Positions 16,698 to 25,441 of a DNA stretch of 64,000 nt are shown one piece after another. Position 1 is the first letter of the stretch. Each line of letters starts with the position of its first letter. The DNA is from Brotonthovivens ammoniilytica. GTDB taxonomy: Bacteria > Bacillota > Clostridia > Lachnospirales > Lachnospiraceae. The stretch covers positions 372,001-436,000 of the forward strand of contig NZ_JAOQJQ010000001.1 of NCBI RefSeq assembly GCF_025566885.1. Reading direction: 5' to 3'. A program made the position numbers and the translations under genes. The notes below the pieces were generated by a model, which was not told the origin of the DNA, did no database searches, and saw only the letters and a program-made list of their open reading frames with translations.

Positions 16698-18071
16698 ATG
16701 GCTCAGTTATGGGGAGGAAGATTTACAAAAGAAACAGATCAGCTGGTTTATAACTTTAACGCGTCTATTTCTTTTGATCAGAAATTTTATAAACAGGATA
16801 TTGAAGGCAGTATTGCCCATGTGCTTATGCTTGGAAAGCAGGGGATTCTCACAGAAGCAGAAATGCAGGAGATTGTAAAAACACTGAAAGAAATTTCAGA
16901 AGAAGTGGAAAGCGGCAAGCTGGAAATTTCAGATAAATATGAAGATATCCACAGCTTTGTGGAGGCAGAGCTGATTGACCGTCTGGGAGATACCGGAAAG
17001 AAACTTCACACCGGACGGAGCCGGAATGATCAGGTGGCTCTTGATATGCGCCTTTATACAAGACAGGAAGTACTTGTAATGGATGAGCTGGTAAAAGATC
17101 TGTTAAAAGCGATCCTTAAAATCATGGAAGAAAATACAGATACCATTATGCCAGGCTTTACCCATCTGCAGAAGGCTCAGCCAATTACGCTGGCTCACCA
17201 TATGGGGGCTTATTTTGAAATGTTTAAGCGGGACAGGTCAAGGTTACATGATATTTATGAAAGAATGAATTACTGCCCCTTAGGCTCCGGCGCGCTGGCA
17301 GGAACCACGTATCCTTTAGACAGGGATTATACAGCGCAGCTGATGGGATTTTACGGCCCCACATTAAACAGTATGGACGGGGTATCTGACCGGGATTATC
17401 TCATTGAATTTTTATCGGCTATGAGTACGATTATGATGCATTTAAGTCGTTTTTCAGAGGAAATCATTATCTGGAACTCCAATGAATACCAGTTTGTGGA
17501 GCTGGATGACGCATACAGTACCGGAAGTAGTATTATGCCTCAAAAGAAAAACCCGGATATTGCGGAGCTGGTAAGAGGAAAAACCGGCCGTGTATATGGT
17601 GCCCTGATGTCTCTTCTGACTACTATGAAAGGAATCCCTCTGGCTTATAATAAAGACATGCAGGAAGACAAAGAGTTATCCTTTGACGCTATTGACACAG
17701 TGAAAGGATGTCTTGCGCTGTTTACAGGTATGATTGCAACCATGAAATTTAATAAAGAAGTTATGAGTAAAAGCGCCCGCCACGGATTTACCAATGCCAC
17801 AGATGCGGCGGATTATCTGGTAAACCATGGGGTGCCCTTTCGGGATGCACATGGTATTGTGGGGCAGATTGTACTTTACTGCATTGATAAAAACATTGCC
17901 ATTGATGACATGTCATTAGAGGAGTTAAAAGCCATCAGCCCGGTGTTTGAAGAAGACATTTTTGACGCTATTTCCATGGAAACCTGTGTCAATAAACGTC
18001 TGACTATCGGGGCGCCGGGAGAGGATGCCATGAAAAAAGTCATTGAAATTTGCAAAGAATATTTAAAATAA
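16698..18071 (+). CDS. argH: Argininosuccinate lyase
   Basis: ArgH splits argininosuccinate to arginine and fumarate in the cytosol, the last step of arginine synthesis. The 457-residue protein has normal length and the superfamily blocks: HTGRSRNDQ at 104-112, GFTHLQKAQP with His156, and the signature GSSIMPQKKNPD starting at 276 with catalytic Ser277. AAGGATGAAAAACA precedes the ATG. No argG is adjacent in the window. Confidence 0.97.
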   Translation: MAQLWGGRFTKETDQLVYNFNASISFDQKFYKQDIEGSIAHVLMLGKQGILTEAEMQEIVKTLKEISEEVESGKLEISDKYEDIHSFVEAELIDRLGDTGKKLHTGRSRNDQVALDMRLYTRQEVLVMDELVKDLLKAILKIMEENTDTIMPGFTHLQKAQPITLAHHMGAYFEMFKRDRSRLHDIYERMNYCPLGSGALAGTTYPLDRDYTAQLMGFYGPTLNSMDGVSDRDYLIEFLSAMSTIMMHLSRFSEEIIIWNSNEYQFVELDDAYSTGSSIMPQKKNPDIAELVRGKTGRVYGALMSLLTTMKGIPLAYNKDMQEDKELSFDAIDTVKGCLALFTGMIATMKFNKEVMSKSARHGFTNATDAADYLVNHGVPFRDAHGIVGQIVLYCIDKNIAIDDMSLEELKAISPVFEEDIFDAISMETCVNKRLTIGAPGEDAMKKVIEICKEYLK

Positions 18072-18193
18072 GGCTTGCATTTTCTTTCCATTTGTTTTAG
18101 TATTCTTAACAGAAAGACAAATGTACGTGGTAAACGGACATAAAATAAAAAGTGTGTTTCATAATAAAAGTGGAGAGAAAAGGAGATATTAAT

Positions 18194-19279
18194 ATGAGTG
18201 ATAAATTAAGAGTTGGTATTCTTGGCGGAACCGGTATGGTAGGCCAGAGATTTATTTCGCTGCTGGAAAATCATCCCTGGTTTGAGGTGACAACCATTGC
18301 AGCAAGTGAGCGTTCCGCAGGAAAACGGTATGAGGATGCCATTGGTTCCCGGTGGAAAATGTTAAGACCAATGCCGGAAGCTGTAAAAGACATTGTTGTA
18401 ATGAATGTCAATGAAGTGGAAAAAGTTGCAGAAAGCGTTGATTTTGTATTCAGCGCTGTAGATATGACAAAAGAAGAGATCAGAGCAATCGAAGATGCTT
18501 ATGCAAAGGCTGAGACTCCTGTTGTGTCCAACAACAGCGCCCACAGATGGACGCCGGATGTACCGATGGTAGTACCTGAAATCAATCCCCAGCATATGGA
18601 AGTAATCGAGTTTCAGAAAAAACGTCTCGGTACGGAGCGGGGATTTGTAGCGGTAAAACCAAACTGTTCCATTCAAAGTTACGCACCGGTTCTGACAGCA
18701 TGGAAGGAATTTGAGCCATATGAAGTGGTAGCAACTACATATCAGGCAATTTCAGGGGCCGGAAAGACATTTAAGGACTGGCCGGAAATGCTTGGAAATA
18801 TTATTCCGTATATCGGAGGAGAAGAAGAAAAAAGCGAGAAAGAACCACTTCGTCTCTGGGGAGAGATCAAAGACGGTGTCATTGTTCCCGCCCAGTCACC
18901 GGTTATCACCTGCCAGTGCATCCGTGTTCCGGTATTAAACGGGCATACAGCAGCAGTATTTGTAAAATTCAGAAAGAAACCTACAAAAGAAGAACTGATT
19001 GAAAAACTTGTAACGTTCCGGGGAGCACCTCAGAAACTGAACCTTCCAAGTGCGCCGAAACAGTTTATTCAGTATATGGAGGAGGATAACCGTCCTCAGG
19101 TTCAGCTGGATGTGGATTATGAAAACGGAATGGGCGTCAGCATTGGCCGTCTCCGCAAAGACACGGTTTATGACTGGAAATTTGTGGGACTGTCCCACAA
19201 TACGGTCCGGGGAGCTGCAGGAGGAGCAATTCTGTGCGCTGAACTTTTAAAATCCAGAGGGTATATTGCAAAAAAGTAA
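18194..19279 (+). CDS. asd: Aspartate-semialdehyde dehydrogenase
   Basis: Asd reduces aspartyl phosphate to aspartate semialdehyde, the branch point to lysine, threonine and methionine. The 361-residue protein has the NADP fold GILGGTGMVGQRF and the catalytic Cys158 in VKPNCSIQSY. Length and the extended RWTPDVPMVVPEINPQH segment fit the archaeal/fungal-like type rather than the E. coli type. I use the ATG at 18194, 8 nt after AAAGGAGA; an upstream ATG at 18152 has no site. It is a single gene with its own terminator. Confidence 0.95.
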   Translation: MSDKLRVGILGGTGMVGQRFISLLENHPWFEVTTIAASERSAGKRYEDAIGSRWKMLRPMPEAVKDIVVMNVNEVEKVAESVDFVFSAVDMTKEEIRAIEDAYAKAETPVVSNNSAHRWTPDVPMVVPEINPQHMEVIEFQKKRLGTERGFVAVKPNCSIQSYAPVLTAWKEFEPYEVVATTYQAISGAGKTFKDWPEMLGNIIPYIGGEEEKSEKEPLRLWGEIKDGVIVPAQSPVITCQCIRVPVLNGHTAAVFVKFRKKPTKEELIEKLVTFRGAPQKLNLPSAPKQFIQYMEEDNRPQVQLDVDYENGMGVSIGRLRKDTVYDWKFVGLSHNTVRGAAGGAILCAELLKSRGYIAKK

Positions 19280-19332
19280 AGCCTGAGTAAAAATGATGCA
19301 GCGGTTGTTTTGCATGAAAAAGTTTGCTAAAA

Positions 19333-19374
19333 TAAAGAGTAGTATGGATTCAAAAGATCTGTACTGCTCTTTTT
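19333..19374 (+). terminator. Terminator after asd
   Basis: AAAGAGTAGTA (with one G-T pair) folds on TACTGCTCTTT and is followed by T residues, between asd and topB. Confidence 0.75.
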
Positions 19375-19451
19375 CATGCTGTAGAAAATTTCTTATTTGG
19401 CAGGAAAAAGAGTGTAGAATAATAAATTAAGCTGCAATAGAAAGAAGTATT

Positions 19452-21629
19452 ATGGCAAAATCTTTATACATAGCGGAAAAGCCAAGTGTGGCAAGGGAAT
19501 TCGCAAAAGCTTTAAAGGAAGAAATGAAAACAAAAGACGGCTATATGGAATCAGAACATGCCGTTGTGACCTGGTGCGTGGGACATCTGGTGACCATGAG
19601 TTATCCGGAAGTATATGATGAAAAACTTAAGCGGTGGAGCCTTTCCACCCTTCCGTTTTTACCGGAACAGTTTAAATATGAAATTATTCCGGGAGTCAGC
19701 AAACAGTTTCAAATTGTATCCAATCTTTTAAATCGTGGGGATGTTTCTACTATTTATGTATGTACAGACTCCGGGCGGGAAGGAGAATATATTTACCGTC
19801 TGGTGGAGCAGATGGCAGGGGTAAAGGGAAAGGCGCGCCGGCGGGTCTGGATTGATTCTCAGACAGAAGAGGAAATATTAAGGGGAATCCATGAGGCAAA
19901 GGACTTATCAGATTATGACAATCTGTCAGAGTCTGCATATCTGCGGGCCAAAGAAGATTATCTGATGGGAATTAATTTTTCCAGACTTCTGACCTTAAAA
20001 TATGGAAATACCATTGCCGCATTTTTGAATAAAAAATATGCTGTGGTATCTGTAGGACGGGTGATGACCTGTGTATTGGGGATGGTTGTCCGGCGTGAGC
20101 GTGAAATCCGGGACTTTGTAAAAACCCCTTTTTACCGGGTATTAAATTCTATGGAGTTAGACGGGGTGGAGATAGAAGGAGAATGGAAGGCAGTAGAAGG
20201 CTCCAGGTACTTTCAGTCTCCAAAGCTTTATAAGGAAAATGGTTTTAAAGAGAAAAAAGATGCCGCAGAACTGATCAGGATGTTGTCAGAGCCCGATCCC
20301 ATGGAGTGTACGGTAGCCGGTGTGGAGAAGAAAAAAGAGAAAAAAAATCCGCCCCTGCTGTATAATCTGGCAGAGCTCCAGAATAATTGTTCTAAAATTT
20401 TTAAAATCAGTCCGGATGAGACACTCAGGGTGGTGCAGGAGCTGTATGAAAAAAAGCTTGTGACTTATCCAAGAACAGATGCCAGAGTGCTCTCGTCGGC
20501 TGTGGCAAAAGAAATATATAAGAATATCAGCGGTCTGAAAAACATAAATTCAGTAAAAGCATTTGCCGAAGAGATTTTAGAGCAGGGAAGCTATAAAAAT
20601 ATTGCAAAAACCCGGTATGTAAACGATAAAATGATTACCGACCATTATGCGATCATACCTACCGGACAGGGGCTTGGTGCAATGCGTTCTTTAAACCCTC
20701 TGGCCTTAAAAGTATATGAAACAATTGTCCGGCGGTTTCTGGCAGTGTTTTATCCTCCGGCCGTGTATCAGAAAGTTTCTTTCAGCACAAAGATGCAGAC
20801 AGAATCCTTTTTTGCATCTTTTAAGGTACTGCTGGATCCGGGCTATTTGAAGGTTATGGATTATTCCTTTAAGAAAAAAAGGCCTGACAAAGAATCGGAG
20901 GAAGAGACAAAGAAAAAAGGTGAGGATCCGGGGAAAACTGAGGATACGGATGAAACTGTCTGTGACGCAGATCTTCTGGAAAAAGTAATGGCTCTGAAAA
21001 AAGGCGTTGTCCTGCCTGTGAAGGAGCTGACCATCAAAGAGGGGGAGACATCCCCTCCGAAACGATACAATTCAGGTTCTATGATTCTGGCTATGGAAAA
21101 TGCCGGACAGCTTATTGAAGATGAGGAACTGAGAGCCCAGATCAAAGGCTGCGGGATCGGCACCAGCGCCACCAGAGCTGAAATTTTAAAAAAACTTGTG
21201 AATAATAAATATTTAGATCTGAATAAAAAAACGCAGATTATTACCCCTACTCTTCAGGGAGAAATGATTTTTGATGTGGTAAACGCTTCCATTCGTTCCC
21301 TTTTAAATCCGGAGCTGACAGCCAGCTGGGAAAAGGGCTTAAACTATGTGGCCCAGGGAAGTATTACACCCAAGGAGTATATGGATAAACTTGAGAACTT
21401 TATCCGTTCCAGAACAAGCGGGGTGCTGGGGCTTCGGAATCAGAGTCTTTTAAATACTGCTTTTAAAAATGCATCGGTACATTATAAAAAATCCTCCGGG
21501 ACAACAAAAGGACAAAAAAAGGCCGGAGAGAAAACCGATAAAAAAACAAAAGAGAACACCGGAAAGGATTCGGAAGCGGAAAGTAAAAAGAAAAAAGCAG
21601 AAAAAGAAGTAAAAGAAGAGGTAACATAA
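19452..21629 (+). CDS. topB: DNA topoisomerase III
   Basis: A type IA topoisomerase of 725 residues. The Toprim part is at residues 3-140 with TDSGREGEYIYR, and the active-site Tyr339 is in VTYPRTDARVLS. The C-terminal 50 residues are a Lys/Glu-rich tail, probably for DNA contact. The chromosomal neighbourhood (no plasmid or conjugation genes) suggests the housekeeping copy. Its stop is 3 nt from the next start. Confidence 0.95.
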   Translation: MAKSLYIAEKPSVAREFAKALKEEMKTKDGYMESEHAVVTWCVGHLVTMSYPEVYDEKLKRWSLSTLPFLPEQFKYEIIPGVSKQFQIVSNLLNRGDVSTIYVCTDSGREGEYIYRLVEQMAGVKGKARRRVWIDSQTEEEILRGIHEAKDLSDYDNLSESAYLRAKEDYLMGINFSRLLTLKYGNTIAAFLNKKYAVVSVGRVMTCVLGMVVRREREIRDFVKTPFYRVLNSMELDGVEIEGEWKAVEGSRYFQSPKLYKENGFKEKKDAAELIRMLSEPDPMECTVAGVEKKKEKKNPPLLYNLAELQNNCSKIFKISPDETLRVVQELYEKKLVTYPRTDARVLSSAVAKEIYKNISGLKNINSVKAFAEEILEQGSYKNIAKTRYVNDKMITDHYAIIPTGQGLGAMRSLNPLALKVYETIVRRFLAVFYPPAVYQKVSFSTKMQTESFFASFKVLLDPGYLKVMDYSFKKKRPDKESEEETKKKGEDPGKTEDTDETVCDADLLEKVMALKKGVVLPVKELTIKEGETSPPKRYNSGSMILAMENAGQLIEDEELRAQIKGCGIGTSATRAEILKKLVNNKYLDLNKKTQIITPTLQGEMIFDVVNASIRSLLNPELTASWEKGLNYVAQGSITPKEYMDKLENFIRSRTSGVLGLRNQSLLNTAFKNASVHYKKSSGTTKGQKKAGEKTDKKTKENTGKDSEAESKKKKAEKEVKEEVT

Positions 21630-21632
21630 AAT

Positions 21633-22298
21633 ATGAAACAGTGCAGAATTGAAAATATGTATTGCTTAAAAGAGACCATTGCCGCAGAATATTTAAAGAC
21701 GGCAGAGTATCCCTGGGAACTTCTTGCCGGTTTATCGGATTATATCAGAAAACTTGGACGTACGCTGGACCCGGAAGTTTATGAGCAGATAGAAGAGGAT
21801 GTATGGGTGGCGAAATCTGCCAAAGCAGCCAAAACTGCTTATCTTGGCGCTCCGCTGATTATTGATGAGGAGGCACAGGTGCGCCACTGCGCATTTATCC
21901 GCGGTTCTGCCATTATAGGAAAAGGGGCGGTTGTGGGGAATTCCACAGAGCTTAAAAATGTGATTTTATTTAATAAAGTACAGGTTCCTCATTACAATTA
22001 TGTGGGAGATTCCATTCTTGGGTATAAAGCTCATATGGGGGCGGGATCTATTACTTCCAATGTGAAATCAGACAAAACGCTGGTAGTTGTAAAAGACGGA
22101 ACAAAAGAAATTGAAACCGGCAGAAAGAAATTCGGTGCAATGCTGGGAGATGAAGTGGAGGTGGGATGCAACAGTGTATTAAATCCGGGAACCGTTGTCT
22201 GTCCCAATTCCAATATCTATCCGCTGTCTATGGTAAGAGGCGTTGTACCTGCTAATTCTATCTACAAAAACAGGAATGAAATAGTGGAAAAAATTTGA
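21633..22298 (+). CDS. Left-handed beta-helix (hexapeptide repeat) protein
   Basis: A 221-residue protein with a helical N-terminal third and then hexapeptide repeats from about residue 58 to 205 (for example APLIIDEEAQVRHCAFIRG, GKGAVVGNSTELKNV, GCNSVLNPGTVV). It resembles the acyl- or nucleotidyl-transferase beta-helix of GlmU-like proteins but lacks the pyrophosphorylase half. It is coupled to topB by 3-nt spacing. The substrate is unknown. Confidence 0.8.
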   Translation: MKQCRIENMYCLKETIAAEYLKTAEYPWELLAGLSDYIRKLGRTLDPEVYEQIEEDVWVAKSAKAAKTAYLGAPLIIDEEAQVRHCAFIRGSAIIGKGAVVGNSTELKNVILFNKVQVPHYNYVGDSILGYKAHMGAGSITSNVKSDKTLVVVKDGTKEIETGRKKFGAMLGDEVEVGCNSVLNPGTVVCPNSNIYPLSMVRGVVPANSIYKNRNEIVEKI

Positions 22299-22409
22299 TA
22301 AAATATCTTTACGAAATGCGCAAAATATGGCAAAATGAGATTGTGTTAAAAACATAACAATGTTATGACGGCAAGAGCCATAAACATACACAGAGAAAGG
22401 AGTTCAACA

Positions 22410-23102
22410 ATGATTTATTCAAAAGAAGTAGAATTAATGTGTCCTGTTGCAAAAGGCGCAAAGCATGAACCTGCTCCAATTCCAGAGGAGGGTAAATGGG
22501 TTCATTCCAAAAAAATTGAAGACATTTCCGGTTTAACACATGGCGTAGGCTGGTGTGCTCCACAGCAGGGAGCCTGTAAGCTGACCTTAAATGTCAAAGA
22601 AGGTATTATTGAAGAAGCATTAGTTGAAACAATCGGATGTTCCGGTATGACACATTCTGCAGCTATGGCAGCAGAAATATTACAGGGAAAAACAATCCTG
22701 GAGGCATTAAACACAGATCTTGTCTGTGATGCAATCAACACAGCGATGAGAGAATTATTCCTGCAGATTGTTTACGGACGTACCCAGAGTGCATTTTCTG
22801 ATGACGGCCTCCCGGTAGGAGCCGGACTGGAAGATCTGGGAAAAGGACTCCGCTCTCAGGTTGGAACTATGTACGGCACAAAGAAAAAAGGTGTCCGTTA
22901 TCTGGAAATGGCAGAAGGTTATGTCACAGGCATTGCTCTTGACGAAGATAACGAAGTAATCGGTTATCAGTTCGTAAGCCTTGGAAAAATGACTGATTTC
23001 ATCAAAAATGGTGATGATCCGAATACTGCTTGGGAAAAAGCAAAAGGTCAGTATGGCCGTGTGGATGACGCAGTAAAAATCATTGACCCAAGAAAGGAGT
23101 AA
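22410..23102 (+). CDS. NifU/IscU-like iron-sulfur scaffold protein paired with GGGtGRT protein
   Basis: A 230-residue protein with three scaffold-type cysteines spread as in IscU-like proteins: GWCAPQQGACKL, ETIGCSGMTHSAAMAAEIL and a later LVCDAIN. GAGAAAGGAG lies 7 nt before the ATG at 22410; the longer frame from 22365 lacks a site. It is always seen by me next to the GGGtGRT gene, as here (6-bp gap), so the two likely act together. The biochemical role is not established. Confidence 0.75.
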   Translation: MIYSKEVELMCPVAKGAKHEPAPIPEEGKWVHSKKIEDISGLTHGVGWCAPQQGACKLTLNVKEGIIEEALVETIGCSGMTHSAAMAAEILQGKTILEALNTDLVCDAINTAMRELFLQIVYGRTQSAFSDDGLPVGAGLEDLGKGLRSQVGTMYGTKKKGVRYLEMAEGYVTGIALDEDNEVIGYQFVSLGKMTDFIKNGDDPNTAWEKAKGQYGRVDDAVKIIDPRKE

Positions 23103-23108
23103 TTAAAG

Positions 23109-24119
23109 ATGGCATTGTTTGAATCATATGAAAGAAGAATTGAAAAAATCAATTCTGTTTTAAATACTTATGGAATTGCTTCTATTGAAGAAGCAGAAAA
23201 AATCACAAAAGATGCTGGACTGGATGTTTACGAGCAGGTAAAAAAGATTCAGCCGATCTGTTTTGAGAATGCGTGCTGGGCTTACACCGTAGGTGCAGCT
23301 ATTGCAATTAAAAAAGGCTGCCGGAAAGCGGCAGATGCAGCAGCGGCCATTGGTGAAGGCCTGCAGGCCTTCTGTATTCCGGGATCTGTAGCAGACCACA
23401 GAAATGTAGGTATCGGACACGGAAACCTTGGAAAAATGCTTCTGGAAGAAGAGACAGAATGCTTCTGTTTCCTGGCAGGACATGAGTCCTTTGCAGCAGC
23501 AGAAGGTGCTATCGGTATTGCAGAAAAAGCAAATAAAGTACGCCAGAAACCACTGCGGGTTATCTTAAACGGTCTTGGAAAGGATGCGGCTCAGATTATT
23601 TCACGTATTAATGGTTTTACCTTTGTAGAGACAAAGTTTGATTACAAAGCAAATGAACTTCAGGTTGTATATGAAAAATCTTATTCTACAGGATTGAGAG
23701 CTTCTGTAAAATGTTACGGTGCAGATGATGTTGTAGAAGGCGTTGCTATTATGCATCACGAAAATGTAGGCGTATCTATTACCGGCAACTCCACCAACCC
23801 TACACGTTTCCAGCATCCGGTAGCAGGTACATACAAAAAAGAATGTATCGAGCAGGGAAAACAGTATTTTTCCGTTGCCTCCGGCGGTGGTACAGGCCGT
23901 ACCCTTCATCCGGATAATATGGCGGCAGGACCGGCTTCTTATGGTATGACAGATACTATGGGCCGTATGCATTCCGATGCTCAGTTTGCAGGTTCTTCTT
24001 CTGTACCGGCCCATGTAGAAATGATGGGACTGATCGGCATGGGAAATAACCCGATGGTAGGCGCAACAGTGGCAGTAGCGGTGGCTGTTGAGATGGCTTC
24101 AAAAGAGGGTAGATTCTAG
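23109..24119 (+). CDS. GGGtGRT protein
   Basis: This is the conserved 336-residue Clostridial protein named after its motif SGGGTGRTLHPDNMA. It also has repeated Gly/Ala-rich segments, GHESFAAAEGAIGIAEKA and a histidine-rich MHHENVGVSITGNSTNPT. Family function is unknown; pairing with an Fe-S scaffold homologue hints at a redox or cluster role. It has strong codon adaptation, so it is probably well expressed. Confidence 0.88.
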   Translation: MALFESYERRIEKINSVLNTYGIASIEEAEKITKDAGLDVYEQVKKIQPICFENACWAYTVGAAIAIKKGCRKAADAAAAIGEGLQAFCIPGSVADHRNVGIGHGNLGKMLLEEETECFCFLAGHESFAAAEGAIGIAEKANKVRQKPLRVILNGLGKDAAQIISRINGFTFVETKFDYKANELQVVYEKSYSTGLRASVKCYGADDVVEGVAIMHHENVGVSITGNSTNPTRFQHPVAGTYKKECIEQGKQYFSVASGGGTGRTLHPDNMAAGPASYGMTDTMGRMHSDAQFAGSSSVPAHVEMMGLIGMGNNPMVGATVAVAVAVEMASKEGRF

Positions 24120-24279
24120 TAAATGGCGTGTTTAAGCCGTTTTTTGCAATAGTTAGTAGTGGGATAATGTGAAAAAGTGTTGTTATTCCTATATTAATTC
24201 TATAGGATATTCCTATAAGGTGAATATTTACTATTTTTGATAAGCTTTTACCGATTTTGTCATGATTTTGTAAAACTTA

Positions 24280-24308
24280 TTGACTTTGAACATATACTAA
24301 TGTATATT
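24280..24308 (+). promoter_or_regulatory. Promoter of the toxI-toxN locus
   Basis: TTGACT (24280-24285) and TATATT (24303-24308) are 17 bp apart, a near-consensus vegetative promoter. It would start an RNA at about 24315 that runs through the ToxI repeats. Confidence 0.8.
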
Positions 24309-24314
24309 CGAAGT

Positions 24315-24451
24315 AAGAAAAGAGATAATGTTAAAGAGGGTGTCCCGCTACCCATTGTAAAGGTGGAACGTTAAAGAAGGTGTCCCGCTACCTATATCCC
24401 AAAGGTGGAACATTAAAGTTTAGTGGAGGAGAGAAATCTTCTCCACTTTTT
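24315..24451 (+). ncRNA. toxI: ToxI-type antitoxin RNA with tandem repeats
   Basis: The RNA holds two repeats, 24330-24369 (40 nt) and 24370-24411 (42 nt). Both share GTTAAAGA, GGTGTCCCGCTACC and AAAGGTGGAAC and differ in the middle (cattgta versus tatatccc). A third partial copy, ATTAAAG, follows. In type III systems the toxin cuts the precursor into single repeats, which fold as pseudoknots and bind the toxin. Position between promoter and a leaky terminator just before toxN fits exactly. Two-plus repeats matches the known ABIQ-type range. Confidence 0.85.
24422..24451 (+). terminator. Rho-independent terminator between toxI and toxN
   Basis: AGTGGAGGAGA, a GAAA loop and TCTTCTCCACT form an 11-bp stem (24422-24447) followed by TTTT. 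In this family partial read-through sets the high RNA to toxin ratio. Confidence 0.9.
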
Positions 24452-24465
24452 GTTTAAGGAGAAAT

Positions 24466-25047
24466 ATGGCTGAATTTGAGAACTTTGGTTTTTATACCAT
24501 TGACACAGATTATCTGGAATTTTTAAATAGTAAGCATTCGGAAGTATATTACAATGCATCTTATAGAAATGCGATAAAACCGTTTATCGGTATTATAATA
24601 GATATGACAATTTGTAAATATTTCATTCCGCTAACTTCTGCGAAAGAAAAACATGTAAAATGGAAAAATAGTTGTGATGAGCATTTTTTGATATATGAAA
24701 TCATAGATAAATCTATAAATATTCCAAGTGATGTATATAAAGCATATTCAGATGAAAAGAAGATGCATGTGATGTCTGTGCTGGATATGAAGAAAATGAT
24801 ACCGGTTCCGGATAATGCTTATGAAAGAATTGTGTTTAAGGACTTGAGCGATGAGCGATATAAAGATTTATTTGAAAAAGAATATGCTTTCTGCTTGACG
24901 ATAAAAGATAAGATATTAAAAAGAGCAGAAAAAATTTATAAACATCAAAAAGAAACACAGATTGTTAGACATAAATATTGCGATTTTTCTTGTTGTGAAA
25001 ATGTAATGAAGGAATGGTTACAAGGCAAGAATTTTACAAATAGATGA
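24466..25047 (+). CDS. toxN: ToxN/AbiQ family endoribonuclease toxin
   Basis: A 193-residue type III toxin that cleaves cellular RNA and its own antitoxin precursor; members abort phage infection. Family blocks are visible: FYTIDTDYLEFLN at the start, YNASYRNAIKPFIGIII, YFIPLTSAKEKHVKWKN and KMHVMSVLDMKKMIPVP. AAGGAGAAAT precedes the ATG 15 nt after the terminator. It is more AT-rich than its neighbours, suggesting acquisition. No transposase is adjacent. Confidence 0.93.
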   Translation: MAEFENFGFYTIDTDYLEFLNSKHSEVYYNASYRNAIKPFIGIIIDMTICKYFIPLTSAKEKHVKWKNSCDEHFLIYEIIDKSINIPSDVYKAYSDEKKMHVMSVLDMKKMIPVPDNAYERIVFKDLSDERYKDLFEKEYAFCLTIKDKILKRAEKIYKHQKETQIVRHKYCDFSCCENVMKEWLQGKNFTNR

Positions 25048-25441
25048 AAGTGGTTAAGTGTAGATTATTTATATTTTATTCCTACATATTTGGGCTAAAA
25101 ATATTTGTTTAAAAAGGTGTCTTGTTTTCGTTGAGGAAGTTGCAATTCTAAAGTAACAGCAGAATAAAAATGTGTTTTTGATTATATGATAAGCTCCCTT
25201 CCGGGCGGACAGGTAAAATAATAAAAGCCTGTCACCTGGAAGGGAGCTTGTTTGTGTCCTTTAAAGGACCAAGAGCCTGTACCTGATTTTTGAAAAAATT
25301 ATGTAAGGAGGTAAACTTTAAGCACAATCATATAGGAGAGAGGCACAGGTCTTTATATATTAGAAATGTCTGCCAAGTATTTTACAGCAATATTCGTGCC
25401 AGTTTATAATTTTTAAAAAACGGGAAAAAAGACAGCTTTTA
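25048..25441. other. Intergenic region with long hairpin
   Basis: The only structure seen is a strong hairpin at 25191-25249: AAGCTCCCTTCC pairs with GGAAGGGAGCTT and an inner GACAGG/CCTGTC stem extends it. It can terminate toxN read-through and the converging activator gene. The rest, including an AGGAGG at 25305-25315 with no frame behind it, holds no gene that I can support. Confidence 0.6.

Noticed and set aside
18072..18193. Lysine or T-box riboswitch upstream of asd
   Set aside because: The gap is only about 120 bp and shows no conserved riboswitch or T-box segments.
24330..24420. Possible short CRISPR array
   Set aside because: Only two full units with no spacer between them; the adjacent ToxN gene, promoter and terminator identify an antitoxin RNA.
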